Assembly: GCA_002695005.1 (NCBI GenBank)
Contig: NZNT01000030.1
Span: 1 to 64,000, forward strand
Reading direction: 5' to 3'
DNA from: Maritimibacter sp.
GTDB lineage: Bacteria > Pseudomonadota > Alphaproteobacteria > Rhodobacterales > Rhodobacteraceae
DNA: 64,000 nucleotides
Position 1 is the stretch's first letter. Each line of letters opens with the position of its first letter. Of the stretch, positions 8,803-17,370 are shown piece after piece. The notes beneath the pieces are model-generated. The model was not told the DNA's origin. It saw only the letters and a list, made by a program, of their open reading frames with translations, and made no database searches. The translations under genes and the position numbers were made by a program.

Positions 8803-9489
8803 ATGGACCTGACATTTCTGACCGACGGCTTCTTCGGCCATCTCTCCTATATCCTGCTGATCGTGTCCTCGCTCATGCGGCGGATGTTCTGGCTTCGGCT
8901 GTTCGTCATGGGCTCGGCCATCGCCGGGATCGTGTTCGACTGGTTCATGATCGGCAACGTGGTCGGCGCGTTCTGGCAGGCGCTCCTTGTGATCGTGAAC
9001 GTGGTGCAGATCGTGCTCCTGTGGTCGCGCGACCGCCGCGCGAAATTCACCGAGGAGGAACGGATGATGATCGCCGACTGGCTCACCGCCGGTACGCCGG
9101 GCGCGCGGCGTCTGCTCCTCGACATGGGGCGGCAGGAGACGCTGGAACCGGGCGAGGTTTTGACGGAGGAGGGGGTGCGTCCCCGGTTTCTCACCTACCT
9201 CATCAGCGGTGCCGCGACGGTGACGGCGGCCGGGGCTGACGTGGCCCGCATCGCGCCGGGGCATTTCGTGGGGGAGATGTCGCTTATGGGTGACGGGCTC
9301 GCCAGCGCCACGGTGCAGGTGTCCGACACCGCCCGCGTCTGGCAGATCGAGCGCAACAAGCTCGACCGGATGAAGGTAAACCAGCCGGAGCTTTACGGGC
9401 TGATCGAGGCGGGCACGGCGCTCAACCTGCGCGCCAAGGTGCTGCACGGAAACCGCGACGCGGCCTCCCGCAGCGCGCCCGCCGCCTGA
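8803..9489 (+). CDS. Membrane protein with cyclic-nucleotide-binding domain
   Basis: A 228-residue protein with three hydrophobic segments in residues 1-70 (for example LSYILLIVSSLM and LVIVNVVQIVLLW). A cytosolic cyclic-nucleotide-binding-like domain follows from about residue 95, shown by LEPGEVLTEEG and PGHFVGEMSLMGDGLASATV. The order of three membrane spans and then one cNMP-type fold resembles the Popeye-domain architecture. It may bind cAMP or cGMP, but the phosphate-binding GE..L...R.A signature is only partly kept (GEMSLMGDGLASA, no Arg), so binding is uncertain. No clear Shine-Dalgarno precedes the ATG at 8803. Confidence 0.75.
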   Translation: MDLTFLTDGFFGHLSYILLIVSSLMRRMFWLRLFVMGSAIAGIVFDWFMIGNVVGAFWQALLVIVNVVQIVLLWSRDRRAKFTEEERMMIADWLTAGTPGARRLLLDMGRQETLEPGEVLTEEGVRPRFLTYLISGAATVTAAGADVARIAPGHFVGEMSLMGDGLASATVQVSDTARVWQIERNKLDRMKVNQPELYGLIEAGTALNLRAKVLHGNRDAASRSAPAA

Positions 9490-9526
9490 CACCTTGCCGT
9501 TGTGCTTCCGCGCGGGAATGGCGGGG

Positions 9527-10489
9527 TTACGCCACCACCAGCGTCACGTCGTCCAGTTCGATCCCCGAACTGCCAAGCCGGATGGAGGTCGTGAACTCGG
9601 GATGCTCGCTTCCGGCATTGAACGTGATCTGGAGCGTGCTTCCATCGACGATCTGCGCCGATTTCAGGTCAAGACTGTCGTCCGTTTCGTTGACGATCGT
9701 GATCGAAAGCGTGTCCTCGCCCGGCGTGAAGTCCTTTACGCCAAGGTGCGTCGCGGCTTCCGCGTCAGGCTCGTCGATGAACTCGGGATCGGCGAACCCT
9801 GAATAGTGATAGCTCAGGTCGAAGGTGTCCTTGCCTTCGCCCCCCTCGACGTTGACGCCGCCGTAGAAATAGCGGGACTCGATGAAACCGGACTGTGCGA
9901 CAATGGTGTCGTCGCCCGCGCCGCCGTCCGCTGCGCCGCCGTAATCCGGGGTGCCGTCGCGCACATCGAGGTTGATGACGTCGTTGCCTTCCCCGCCATA
10001 GCCGAAATTCCCGGCGGCGAGGTTGATGGTGTCGTCCCCGTCCTCGCCATGCGCCGAGCTGAAGCTGCTGTGCTTGTCGAGCGAGATCGTGTCGTCGCCC
10101 TCGCCGCCGAAAACGTCGACAGAGCGCATGGAATCGACCGTGGCGACGTCGTCGCCTTCTTCGAGGAAAACCTCCTCTGTCGCCGACTCCGGATCGGTTT
10201 CCGCGTCGGGCACCAGCATGTCCTCACCAGCCGACCCGTAGAGGACTTCCTCCTCGTTCAGGGTGAGCATTACACCGGCCGTGTCGGTCGCGTCCGGCGT
10301 GTCGTCAGGATCAGGCGCGTCGACATCGCCCGTCTCGTCCTGCTCCTCGTCCGGGGGCGACCCGGAGGAGGCATCGGTCTGCCCGCCATCCTCGGTCTGC
10401 TCCTCCTCGGGGTCGCTGGCGAAGTCCAGCCCGACGATCGCGGCCAGCATGCCGAACCCGATCAGCAACATCATCAGTCCTGCAAGCAT
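9527..10489 (-). CDS. Membrane-anchored RTX-type calcium-binding repeat protein
   Basis: A protein of about 320 residues. An N-terminal hydrophobic segment (residues 1-22) probably anchors it. A strongly acidic Asp/Glu linker follows at about 28-70, then a block of glycine/aspartate nonapeptide repeats at about 125-215 (GGEGDDTISL, GEDGDDTINL, GGEGNDVINL, GGAGDDTIV, GGEGKDTFDL) that would form a calcium-binding beta roll. The last 90 residues look like a beta-rich C-terminal domain. The ATG at 10489 is chosen over the GTG at 10492 because of GGGG spacing. No type I secretion genes lie nearby and the role is unknown. Confidence 0.78.
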   Translation of the reverse strand: MLAGLMMLLIGFGMLAAIVGLDFASDPEEEQTEDGGQTDASSGSPPDEEQDETGDVDAPDPDDTPDATDTAGVMLTLNEEEVLYGSAGEDMLVPDAETDPESATEEVFLEEGDDVATVDSMRSVDVFGGEGDDTISLDKHSSFSSAHGEDGDDTINLAAGNFGYGGEGNDVINLDVRDGTPDYGGAADGGAGDDTIVAQSGFIESRYFYGGVNVEGGEGKDTFDLSYHYSGFADPEFIDEPDAEAATHLGVKDFTPGEDTLSITIVNETDDSLDLKSAQIVDGSTLQITFNAGSEHPEFTTSIRLGSSGIELDDVTLVVA

Positions 10490-10629
10490 CACTCTACCCC
10501 GGCGTTATTGAACCCATTGATACAATCGTTTCAGGCTAGTCGCCGGGGCTGACCCGGGCAACCCGGCAATAAGGCGGTGGGATCACGCGTATTCCCCGGG
10601 AAAACCCGTGAAAAAGCTGACAGAAACCC

Positions 10630-10658
10630 TTGCTGCACCGGCAGCGTGCGTCTATAGA
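10630..10658 (+). promoter_or_regulatory. Predicted promoter for the rpmC-rpmD block
   Basis: A -35 TTGCTG (10630-10635), a 17-base spacer and a -10 TATAGA (10653-10658). The expected start is near 10665, giving a leader of about 105 bases before rpmC. It is the same class as the promoters found before rplB, rplO and rpsM. Confidence 0.7.
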
Positions 10659-10667
10659 GCCCCATCA

Positions 10668-10693
10668 CACGAGTCCCGTGCGCGGGATTCGTG
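10668..10693 (+). other. 5'-terminal leader hairpin of rpmC transcript
   Basis: CACGAGTCCCG (10668-10678) pairs with CGGGATTCGTG (10683-10693) over 11 base pairs with one G-U, closed by a TGCG tetraloop. It begins about three bases after the predicted transcription start, as in the rplB and rplO leaders. Confidence 0.6.
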
Positions 10694-10769
10694 CGTTTTG
10701 CATGAACCACCGGGTTGCGAGTTACCCCACAAGCGGGCGCTCACCGGTGTTGTTGGAAAGGAAGAGGCG

Positions 10770-10976
10770 ATGAACGCCAGCGAACTGAGAGACAAGAGCG
10801 CCGATCAGCTGAAAGATCAGCTGGGCGACCTCAAGAAAGAGGCCTTCAACCTGCGCTTTCAGCAGGCCACCGGGCAGCTCGAGAACACTTCCCGTATGCG
10901 TCAGGTCCGCCGCGATGCCGCACGGGTCAAAACCATTCTGAATGAAAAGGCTGCCGCCGCAGCCGCCGAAGCGTAA
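10770..10976 (+). CDS. rpmC: 50S ribosomal protein L29
   Basis: L29 lies beside L23 at the exit tunnel. The start is the ATG at 10770 after GGAAGAGG, giving 68 residues that begin [14 protein letters not shown] and contain the family core [19 protein letters not shown] and [16 protein letters not shown] longer in-frame reading begins at 10608 but runs through the leader and is rejected. It ends in an Ala-rich tail. It is the first gene of the third ribosomal block; rpsQ follows after 15 bases. Confidence 0.95.
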   Translation: MNASELRDKSADQLKDQLGDLKKEAFNLRFQQATGQLENTSRMRQVRRDAARVKTILNEKAAAAAAEA

Positions 10977-10991
10977 GGGAGGCCAGAACAG

Positions 10992-11222
10992 ATGCCCAAA
11001 CGTATCCTGCAAGGCACCGTTACCTCGGACCAGAACGCCCAGACCGTGACCGTGCTCGTCGAGCGCCGTTTCACGCACCCCGTTCTGAAAAAGACAATTC
11101 GTAAGTCCAAGAAGTACCGGGCTCACGACGAGAACAACCAGTACAAGGTTGGTGACGCGGTCCGCATTCAGGAATGCGCGCCGAAGTCCAAAACGAAACG
11201 CTGGGAAGTCATCACCGCTTAA
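10992..11222 (+). CDS. rpsQ: 30S ribosomal protein S17
   Basis: S17 is a primary 16S rRNA-binding protein of the 30S body. The 76-residue product shows the expected [19 protein letters not shown] start, [20 protein letters not shown] and [18 protein letters not shown]. It is preceded by GGGAGG. An 80-base gap with a hairpin separates it from rplN. Confidence 0.96.
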   Translation: MPKRILQGTVTSDQNAQTVTVLVERRFTHPVLKKTIRKSKKYRAHDENNQYKVGDAVRIQECAPKSKTKRWEVITA

Positions 11223-11254
11223 CGGCGGCTGGCATTCCAGTTCGATCGAAACCA

Positions 11255-11283
11255 TGGGGCTTTGACGCCAGAGGCCAGCCCCA
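11255..11283 (+). other. Intercistronic hairpin before rplN
   Basis: TGGGGCT (11255-11261) pairs with AGCCCCA (11277-11283) in the rpsQ-rplN gap. There is no T-tract, so an mRNA stability or processing role is more likely than termination. Confidence 0.45.
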
Positions 11284-11301
11284 CAGGTCAGGAGAAACCC
11301 T

Positions 11302-11670
11302 ATGATCCAGATGCAGACCAATCTGGATGTCGCTGACAACTCCGGCGCTCGCCGGGTGCAGTGCATCAAGGTCCTGGGTGGTTCCAAGCGTAAGTACGCT
11401 TCGGTGGGCGACATCATCGTCGTCTCCGTCAAGGAAGCCATCCCGCGCGGCCGCGTAAAGAAAGGTGACGTCCGCAAGGCCGTCGTCGTGCGCACCGCCA
11501 AAGAAGTCCGTCGCGAAGACGGCACCGCGATCCGCTTTGATCGCAACGCGGCCGTCATCCTCAACAACAACAACGAGCCGGTCGGCACCCGTATCTTCGG
11601 GCCGGTGGTTCGTGAGCTTCGCGCGAAGAACTTCATGAAGATCATCTCGCTCGCTCCGGAGGTGCTGTGA
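11302..11670 (+). CDS. rplN: 50S ribosomal protein L14
   Basis: L14 forms part of the subunit interface. The 122-residue product has the near-universal start [17 protein letters not shown] and the [17 protein letters not shown] motif. The end is [24 protein letters not shown]. It overlaps rplX by one base (TGATG at 11668-11672), with GGAGG just upstream. Confidence 0.97.
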   Translation: MIQMQTNLDVADNSGARRVQCIKVLGGSKRKYASVGDIIVVSVKEAIPRGRVKKGDVRKAVVVRTAKEVRREDGTAIRFDRNAAVILNNNNEPVGTRIFGPVVRELRAKNFMKIISLAPEVL

Positions 11671-11975
11671 TGGCTGCGAAACTGAAAAAAGGCGACAAGG
11701 TCGTCGTGCTTGCCGGCAAGGACAAGGGCCAGACGGGGGAAATCTCCTCGGTTTCTCCGAAAACCGGCAAGGCTGTCGTTGATGGCGTGAACATGTCCAT
11801 CCGTCACACCCGCCAGAGCCAGGAAAATCAGGGCGGCCGCCTTCCAAAGGCGATGCCGATCGACCTGTCGAACCTGGCGCTTCTCGATGCAAACGGCAAA
11901 GCGACCCGCGTCGGCTTCCGCGAGGAAGACGGCAAGAAGGTCCGTTTCGCCAAAACCACTGGGGACGTGATCTGA
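11670..11975 (+). CDS. rplX: 50S ribosomal protein L24
   Basis: L24 is an early assembly protein with a KOW fold. The 101-residue product begins [20 protein letters not shown], the typical KOW start, and contains [15 protein letters not shown]. The ATG at 11670 is preferred over a GTG three bases earlier because of its spacing to GGAGGTG and the TGATG overlap with rplN. The stop overlaps the rplE start by one base. Confidence 0.96.
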   Translation: MAAKLKKGDKVVVLAGKDKGQTGEISSVSPKTGKAVVDGVNMSIRHTRQSQENQGGRLPKAMPIDLSNLALLDANGKATRVGFREEDGKKVRFAKTTGDVI

Positions 11976-12538
11976 TGCTTGACGCTGAAAACTACACCCC
12001 GCGCCTGCGCACGGTCTTCCGCGAAACGATCAAGCCCGCTCTGAAAGAAGAGTTCGGCTACAAGAACGACATGCAGATCCCGCGTCTGGACAAGATCGTT
12101 CTGAACATCGGCTGCGGTGCCGAGGCCGTTCGCGACTCCAAGAAAGCCAAGTCGGCGCAGGAAGATCTCACCAAGATCTCCGGCCAGAAGGCGCTCATCA
12201 CCAAGGCGAAGAAATCCATCGCCGGTTTCCGTGTCCGTGAGGACATGCCGCTCGGTGCGAAAGTCACCCTGCGCGGCGACCGGATGTATGAATTCCTCGA
12301 CCGCCTGATCACGATCGCTATGCCCCGCATCCGCGACTTCCGCGGCGTGCCCGGCACGTCGTTCGACGGTCGCGGCAACTACGCGATGGGCATGAAAGAG
12401 CACATCGTGTTCCCCGAGATCGAGTTCGACAAGGTCGACGAAGTCTGGGGCCTCGACATCGTGATCACCACCACCGCGAAGACTGACGCGGAAGCAAAGA
12501 GCCTGTTGAAGCACTTCAACATGCCCTTCAACAGCTGA
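11975..12538 (+). CDS. rplE: 50S ribosomal protein L5
   Basis: L5 binds 5S rRNA and contacts P-site tRNA. The 187-residue product has [17 protein letters not shown], the [20 protein letters not shown] segment and [18 protein letters not shown], and ends in LLKHFNMPF. It is coupled to rplX by a one-base TGATG overlap and followed by rpsN after 17 bases. Confidence 0.97.
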   Translation: MLDAENYTPRLRTVFRETIKPALKEEFGYKNDMQIPRLDKIVLNIGCGAEAVRDSKKAKSAQEDLTKISGQKALITKAKKSIAGFRVREDMPLGAKVTLRGDRMYEFLDRLITIAMPRIRDFRGVPGTSFDGRGNYAMGMKEHIVFPEIEFDKVDEVWGLDIVITTTAKTDAEAKSLLKHFNMPFNS

Positions 12539-12555
12539 TCCTTGGAGATCGAGTA

Positions 12556-12861
12556 ATGGCTAAGAAATCCATGATCGCGCGTGAAGCCAAGCGTCAGAAG
12601 CTGGTGGAAAAGTACGCTGACAAGCGTGCCGCGCTGAAAGAAATCATCAACGACGAGTCCAAGCCGATGGAGGATCGCTTCCGCGCTTCCCTGAAGCTGG
12701 CGAAGTTGCCCCGCAACTCATCGCCGACCCGTCTTCACAATCGTTGCCAGCTGACTGGCCGTCCGCATGCGTATTACCGCAAGCTGAAGGTCAGCCGGAT
12801 CGCGCTGCGGGATCTCGGGTCGAATGGCCAGATCCCCGGCCTGGTTAAATCGAGCTGGTAA
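12556..12861 (+). CDS. rpsN: 30S ribosomal protein S14 (zinc-free form)
   Basis: S14 is a 30S head protein. This is the long, zinc-independent type at 101 residues: no CxxC pairs are present, while the conserved end [20 protein letters not shown] and [15 protein letters not shown] are intact. It sits between rplE and rpsH as in the spc operon of other alphaproteobacteria, with a GGAG-type site before the ATG. Confidence 0.96.
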   Translation: MAKKSMIAREAKRQKLVEKYADKRAALKEIINDESKPMEDRFRASLKLAKLPRNSSPTRLHNRCQLTGRPHAYYRKLKVSRIALRDLGSNGQIPGLVKSSW

Positions 12862-12873
12862 GGAGAGACGACG

Positions 12874-13266
12874 ATGAACGATCCTATCGGCGATATGCTC
12901 ACCCGTATCCGCAACGCGCAGATGCGCGGCAAATCCACCGTCTCGACGCCGGCTTCCAAGCTGCGCGCCTGGGTGCTGGACGTGCTGGCGGACGAAGGCT
13001 ACATCCGCGGCTACGAAGGCGGGACTGACGCGAACGGTCACCCCACCCTTGAAATCAGCCTCAAATACTTCGATGGCACCCCCGTCATTCGTGAGCTGCA
13101 GCGGGTCTCGACCCCCGGCCGCCGCGTCTACATGGGCGCCAAGGAGATCCCGCAGGTCCGTCAGGGCCTCGGTGTCTCGATTGTCTCCACGCCCAAGGGC
13201 GTCATGTCCGATGCAGCAGCACGCAGCCAGAATGTTGGCGGCGAAGTGCTCTGCACGGTATTCTAA
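12874..13266 (+). CDS. rpsH: 30S ribosomal protein S8
   Basis: S8 binds 16S rRNA and in enterobacteria is the translational repressor of the spc operon. The 130-residue product starts [16 protein letters not shown] and contains [18 protein letters not shown]. The C-terminal family end has [19 protein letters not shown]. It follows rpsN by 12 bases, and rplF follows with AAGGAGG in the 11-base gap. Confidence 0.97.
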   Translation: MNDPIGDMLTRIRNAQMRGKSTVSTPASKLRAWVLDVLADEGYIRGYEGGTDANGHPTLEISLKYFDGTPVIRELQRVSTPGRRVYMGAKEIPQVRQGLGVSIVSTPKGVMSDAAARSQNVGGEVLCTVF

Positions 13267-13277
13267 GGAGGTCTGGA

Positions 13278-13811
13278 ATGTCTCGTATTGGTAAACGGCC
13301 GGTCGAGCTCCCCTCGGGCGTTTCGGCGTCCCTGTCGGGCCAGACCGTGGAAGTGAAGGGCCCCAAGGGCACCCGCAGCTTCACCGCCACCGACGATGTC
13401 ACGATTTCGATCGATGACAACGTCCTGTCGGTTGAGCCGCGCGGCAAGTCCAAGCGCGCCCGTCAGCAGTGGGGCATGTCCCGCACGATGGTGGCCAACA
13501 TGGTCCAGGGCGTGTCGGAAGGCTTCAAGAAAGAGCTGGAAATCTCGGGCGTCGGCTACCGGGCTCAGATGCAGGGCAACACCCTGAAGCTGAACCTGGG
13601 CTACAGCCACGAAGTCGATTTCGAAGTGCCGGAAGGGGTGACCATCACCTCGCCCAAGCAGACCGAGATCGTCGTCGAAGGCTCCGATCAGCAGCTCGTC
13701 GGCCAGGTCGCGGCAAACATCCGCGAATGGCGTGCTCCCGAGCCCTACAAGGGCAAGGGGATCAAGTACAAGGACGAGTATATCTTCCGCAAGGAAGGCA
13801 AGAAGAAGTAA
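13278..13811 (+). CDS. rplF: 50S ribosomal protein L6
   Basis: L6 lies at the base of the L7/L12 stalk near the factor-binding site. The 177-residue product begins [16 protein letters not shown], contains [20 protein letters not shown] and ends in the C-domain signature [16 protein letters not shown], where the second residue is E. Ordinary length and position within the spc genes. Confidence 0.97.
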   Translation: MSRIGKRPVELPSGVSASLSGQTVEVKGPKGTRSFTATDDVTISIDDNVLSVEPRGKSKRARQQWGMSRTMVANMVQGVSEGFKKELEISGVGYRAQMQGNTLKLNLGYSHEVDFEVPEGVTITSPKQTEIVVEGSDQQLVGQVAANIREWRAPEPYKGKGIKYKDEYIFRKEGKKK

Positions 13812-13822
13812 GGAACGCGAAA

Positions 13823-14182
13823 ATGGCAAACAGCAAACGAGACCTGTTCTTGAAGCGCCGCCTGCGCGTTCGGAACAAGCAGCGGAAAGTCAACGCCGGC
13901 AAGATGCGTCTGTCGGTGCACCGCTCGAACAAGAACATCAGCGTCCAGCTGATCGACGACATTCAGGGCGTGACCCTGGCCTCGGCCTCCTCGCTCGAGA
14001 AGGACCTGGGCCTCGTCGGCAAGAACAACGTGGAGGCCGCCTCCAAGGTGGGCGCCGCGATTGCGGAACGCGCTAAGAAAGCCGGTGTGGAAGAGTGCTA
14101 CTTCGACCGTGGCGGCTTCCTCTTTCATGGCAAGGTGAAGGCTCTGGCCGACGCCGCGCGTGAAGGCGGTCTGAAGTTCTGA
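13823..14182 (+). CDS. rplR: 50S ribosomal protein L18
   Basis: L18 binds 5S rRNA together with L5. The true start is the ATG at 13823 after AAGGAACG, giving 119 residues ([56 protein letters not shown]). The reading frame continues upstream through rplF without a stop, but that part is not L18. A 156-base gap with two hairpins separates it from rpsE, unusual for this normally compact pair. Confidence 0.96.
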   Translation: MANSKRDLFLKRRLRVRNKQRKVNAGKMRLSVHRSNKNISVQLIDDIQGVTLASASSLEKDLGLVGKNNVEAASKVGAAIAERAKKAGVEECYFDRGGFLFHGKVKALADAAREGGLKF

Positions 14183-14190
14183 TCGGACAC

Positions 14191-14245
14191 GGCGGGGTGC
14201 GCCCCGCCGACCAAGACTTTGCGAGGGGCGGCGCGCTCGCCCCTC
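14191..14245 (+). other. Two strong hairpins in the rplR-rpsE gap
   Basis: GGCGGGG/CCCCGCC (14191-14208, TGCG loop) and GAGGGGCG/CGCCCCTC (14223-14245). Neither has a T-tract. They may mark mRNA processing, partial attenuation or repeat elements. No promoter is evident in the remaining part of the gap. Confidence 0.45.
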
Positions 14246-14338
14246 CGATGATCCGGGAGCGACCCGCTCACCAAGGATCGAGCCAAACCGGCGCCTGTCT
14301 CGCAACACGGGGCGCGCCACCTGAAAAAGGAATGCCTT

Positions 14339-14917
14339 ATGGCAGAACGTGACAATCGCCGGAACAATCGTCGCGACCGCGACGAAACGCCGGAATTCGC
14401 CGATCGCCTCGTCGCGATCAACCGTGTGTCCAAGACCGTGAAGGGTGGTAAGCGCTTTGGCTTCGCAGCCCTCGTCGTCGTGGGCGACCAGAAAGGCCGC
14501 GTCGGCTTCGGCAAGGGCAAGGCCAAAGAGGTGCCCGAGGCGATCCGCAAGGCCACCGAAAGCGCCAAGCGCAACATGCTCCGCGTGCCGCTGCGTGAGG
14601 GCCGGACCCTGCACCACGACATCGACGGGCGCCACGGCGCCGGCCGCGTCGTCATGCGCACCGCCCCGCAAGGTACCGGGATCATCGCTGGTGGTCCGAT
14701 GCGTGCCGTGTTCGAAATGCTGGGTGTTCAGGACGTCGTCGCCAAGTCGATCGGCTCCCAGAATCCCTACAACATGATCCGCGCCACGCTGAACGGCCTG
14801 ACCAAGCAGCAGAGCCCGCGCTCTGTCGCCCAGCGTCGTGGCAAGAAAGTCGCCGACATCCTGCCGGGCCGCGACGAGGCCCCGGCCGAGTCGAGCCAGG
14901 TTGCTGAGGAGGCCTGA
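14339..14917 (+). CDS. rpsE: 30S ribosomal protein S5
   Basis: S5 helps maintain decoding accuracy and mRNA unwinding. The 192-residue product has the S5 domain signature [20 protein letters not shown], the [15 protein letters not shown] stretch and [18 protein letters not shown]. Extra residues at both ends (an Arg/Asn-rich N-terminus and a C-terminal tail past about residue 175) are common in alphaproteobacteria. rpmD follows after five bases. Confidence 0.96.
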   Translation: MAERDNRRNNRRDRDETPEFADRLVAINRVSKTVKGGKRFGFAALVVVGDQKGRVGFGKGKAKEVPEAIRKATESAKRNMLRVPLREGRTLHHDIDGRHGAGRVVMRTAPQGTGIIAGGPMRAVFEMLGVQDVVAKSIGSQNPYNMIRATLNGLTKQQSPRSVAQRRGKKVADILPGRDEAPAESSQVAEEA

Positions 14918-14922
14918 GACAC

Positions 14923-15111
14923 ATGGCAAAAACCATCGTCGTAAAGCAGATCGGCTCCCCGATCCGCCGCCCGGAAAAACAGCGCAAGACGCTGATCGGC
15001 CTGGGCCTGAACAAGATGCACAAAACCCGCGAACTGGAGGACACCCCCTCCGTGCGTGGCATGGTCAACTCCATCCCGCACCTCGTGGAAATCGTGGAAG
15101 AGCGCGGCTAA
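14923..15111 (+). CDS. rpmD: 50S ribosomal protein L30
   Basis: A 62-residue L30 beginning [17 protein letters not shown], with the family core [17 protein letters not shown] and the [14 protein letters not shown] end. It completes the third ribosomal block. rplO, normally next, is found 3.6 kb downstream after a repeat pair, a terminator and three accessory genes. Confidence 0.96.
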   Translation: MAKTIVVKQIGSPIRRPEKQRKTLIGLGLNKMHKTRELEDTPSVRGMVNSIPHLVEIVEERG

Positions 15112-15120
15112 GCCCGCGTC

Positions 15121-15173
15121 GCCGGGCTGAAGCCCGGCCTACAACGCCCAAGTAGGGCGGGCTTCAGCCCGCC
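15121..15173. repeat. Inverted pair of REP-like palindromes
   Basis: Two palindromes, GCCGGGCT-GA-AGCCCGGC with CTAC (15121-15142) and the oppositely oriented GTAG with GGCGGGCT-type arms (15152-15173), face each other across nine bases. The pair itself can fold into one long hairpin. A related single copy lies after rplP. Confidence 0.6.
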
Positions 15174-15190
15174 ACGCTTGACAGAAAGAG

Positions 15191-15224
15191 CACCCCGGTC
15201 AGAAATGGCCGGGGTGTTTTTTTA
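15191..15224 (+). terminator. Intrinsic terminator after rpmD
   Basis: CACCCCGG (15191-15198) pairs with CCGGGGTG (15209-15216), followed by seven T residues. The T-tract overlaps the stop codon of the convergent gene at 15222. Seen from the minus strand the same stem lies just after that gene. Confidence 0.9.
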
Positions 15225-15854
15225 TGGAAATAGAAACTGCCTGAGCTTCGCATCAAGCGCTTCGGAAGCCCATTGTATCGACCGCATCGGAACGTTTTCG
15301 TTCAGCCCAAATGCAGAAATTACCAGATGTTGGTCGAAACCGGTCTTGAGGTAACGAAACTTGCTTCCATCGTGGGCGTGACGCTCGCTAAGCCATTGAA
15401 TTTGAGAATTTAGCTCTGGAAGTGACGACCCAATAGTATGGTTGTCAAAACATCCGAACTCAGTCAGGACGGCAGGATCTGATGTGCCCAAACGAGTACT
15501 CAATCGCAATCGGTATTCATCACGAGCAGTTCTCAGGAAACCATTCCACCTATTGCGTACAATCCCTTGTAGGTCGTCGATAGTGAAGTCCTGCCCTGAA
15601 AGTTTCCTACCATCCGCGTAGAGCCTAGAAATATCATGTTCGTACGCTTCTACTTCCTCCGGCGTCTTTCCCTGAACGATGAGCGCCGCTTTTAGTTGGA
15701 GTTCGAAGGCATGCGCCAAAAGTGCGAAGGCCGGGGCGTCGTAGGTCAGTTTCAGTTCATTTGAACGAATTCCGGATATGACGTGCTGCGCCGTATCCAA
15801 GTAGCTTCTCCCGAAATTCATAAGGCCAGTGGCAGCAGTTCGGTACAATTTCAT
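15222..15854 (-). CDS. HEPN-like protein, AT-rich insert, function unknown
   Basis: A 210-residue soluble, mostly helical protein. Residues about 45-82 (HAFELQLKAALIVQGK, then EAYEHDISRLYADG) show the E..LKA.L...G...H-D-I/L..L pattern typical of HEPN-superfamily helices. These occur in toxin, abortive-infection and nucleotidyltransferase-partner proteins. The assignment is by pattern only and the RNase motif RxxxxH is not evident. No antitoxin-like partner is seen. Composition is low for this genome (28 G/C in 60 at 15601-15660), which suggests transfer into the gap between rpmD and rplO. Confidence 0.6.
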   Translation of the reverse strand: MKLYRTAATGLMNFGRSYLDTAQHVISGIRSNELKLTYDAPAFALLAHAFELQLKAALIVQGKTPEEVEAYEHDISRLYADGRKLSGQDFTIDDLQGIVRNRWNGFLRTARDEYRLRLSTRLGTSDPAVLTEFGCFDNHTIGSSLPELNSQIQWLSERHAHDGSKFRYLKTGFDQHLVISAFGLNENVPMRSIQWASEALDAKLRQFLFP

Positions 15855-15899
15855 TTTGGAGATATCGTTTCCACGATAGACTCTTTCAACGCTTCACTG

Positions 15900-15931
15900 C
15901 CGCAAATAGCAACTTGCTTGCGGTCTTTTTT
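15900..15931 (+). terminator. Terminator-like hairpin upstream of the HEPN-like gene
   Basis: CCGCAA (15900-15905) pairs with TTGCGG (15918-15923), followed by TCTTTTTT. On the plus strand it would stop read-through reaching the metallo-beta-lactamase-fold gene. The rest of 15932-16145 contains only a short CTACG/CGTAG inverted repeat at 16091-16110. Confidence 0.55.
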
Positions 15932-16145
15932 GGGCCCGACCAATCTTGGCGGTACGCTTAAACGGGGCCGTGCCTCTCGGAACGATCCTGACGACCGGCC
16001 CGGATGTTGCCAGTCTCCTCCCTCCCTCGGGACGGACACGACCCCCGCCCTCACCCCATCGTGATCCCCCACCTCTCCCACAAGTGAACCCTACGTCACC
16101 TCGCGCGTAGTACCCTCAGAACCACGCGAAACAGGGAGAGACACA

Positions 16146-16934
16146 ATGAAAACGACACGCCGCACGTTCCTCGTCACCGCCGCTGCTGGCGCCGGGGCCG
16201 CGACGATCCTGCCCTATGCGGGCCTCGCCGCCGCGCATAGCTCCAACATGTTCGAAACCGACGCGGGCGAGATCACGGTCCACCCCGTCTCCCACGCCTC
16301 CTTCGTGATGGAGACGCCCAAGGGTGTGATCTATGTCGATCCGGTCGGCGCGGCGGACGACTACGCCGATTTCCCGGCCCCCGACCTGATCCTCGTCACC
16401 CATGAGCACGGCGACCACTACAACGCCGAGGTTCTGACGGCGCTCGTCGGCCCCGAGACGGCCCTGGTCACCAACCCGGCCGTGAACGGCATGCTGCCCA
16501 CCGAAATCTCGGACGGCGCCGTGTCGATGGCCAACGGTGACAGCATGGACTGGGATGGGCTCACCATCGACGCGATCCCGGCTTACAACACGACCGAAGA
16601 GCGCAAGAACTTCCACCCTGAGGGCCGCGATAACGGCTATGTCCTCAGCTTCGACGGCTTCCGGGTCTATGTCTCCGGCGACACCGAGGACATCCCCGAG
16701 ATGCGGGCGCTCGAAAACATCGACCTCGCCTTCATCTGCATGAACCTGCCCTTCACGATGGACGCCGAAGCCGCTGCGAGCGCGGTGCAGGAGTTCGGGC
16801 CGACCTACGTCTATCCCTATCACTACAGGGGTCGCGATGGTGGCACGCAGGACCCGGCTGAATTTGCCGAGATGGCCGGCGACGCCACCGAGGTCAAGAT
16901 GGGCGACTGGTACGCCGAGGGCGAGCTGGGCTGA
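16146..16934 (+). CDS. Exported metallo-beta-lactamase-fold hydrolase
   Basis: A 262-residue metal-dependent hydrolase. The first 30 residues are a twin-arginine-like signal (TTRRTFLVTAAAGAGA) cleaved near AAAHS. The zinc-binding motif THEHGDHYN lies near residue 87. The YVSGDTEDIPEM stretch near 178 holds the bridging Asp, and the last His ligand is probably in YPYHYRG near 223. It resembles UlaG-type or general MBL-fold proteins; the substrate is unknown. GGGAGAG precedes the ATG. A terminator follows at once, so it is monocistronic. Confidence 0.82.
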   Translation: MKTTRRTFLVTAAAGAGAATILPYAGLAAAHSSNMFETDAGEITVHPVSHASFVMETPKGVIYVDPVGAADDYADFPAPDLILVTHEHGDHYNAEVLTALVGPETALVTNPAVNGMLPTEISDGAVSMANGDSMDWDGLTIDAIPAYNTTEERKNFHPEGRDNGYVLSFDGFRVYVSGDTEDIPEMRALENIDLAFICMNLPFTMDAEAAASAVQEFGPTYVYPYHYRGRDGGTQDPAEFAEMAGDATEVKMGDWYAEGELG

Positions 16935-16960
16935 GCCTTCGCGACCAACGACACGACAGA

Positions 16961-16990
16961 AAGCGGGGCCAGTCAGCGGCCCCGCTTTTC
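16961..16990 (+). terminator. Intrinsic terminator after the MBL-fold gene
   Basis: AAGCGGGGCC (16961-16970) pairs perfectly with GGCCCCGCTT (16978-16987), ending in TTTTC. Confidence 0.85.
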
Positions 16991-17189
16991 TGTAAGCCGC
17001 CCGATTCGCGAATGTACCGCTCCGGACACGGTTGTTACCCCGACCGTCAGGTTTTCCTGACCTGACATGCCCCAGTCCTGCCACATGTCCCCGGCAATTG
17101 GACAAACCTGGGAAACGATCACCACAGCCGCACCGCAATTGGCGCATATCCTTCACCGATGCCCCGATCGCGCCATGTTCTCCGGCCTT

Positions 17190-17217
17190 GTTAACCCTCT
17201 GACTCAACACGGTTAAC
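17190..17217. other. Inverted repeat in the long gap before the Hint gene
   Basis: GTTAACC (17190-17196) and GGTTAAC (17211-17217) form an inverted repeat in the 380-base gap 16991-17370. The gap has no other feature that I can support. It may be an operator or part of a promoter region. Confidence 0.35.
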
Positions 17218-17370
17218 GCGCGCCACGCGCCAGAGCCGCCCCCGAATCCGGGCGATCCGGCCACAAACGGCGCCAAGCAGCGCCACCGGCGCGGCCTTAC
17301 CCTCAATTCTGGTGCGAAACCTCCCCGATCCCATCTCAATTCCGGGCGAAAATCGGAGCAGGAGGTCAGG

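Noticed and set aside
15111-15175. CRISPR repeats
   Set aside because: The repeats at this site are two palindromes in opposite orientation without spacers of regular length. No CRISPR array was found anywhere in the window.
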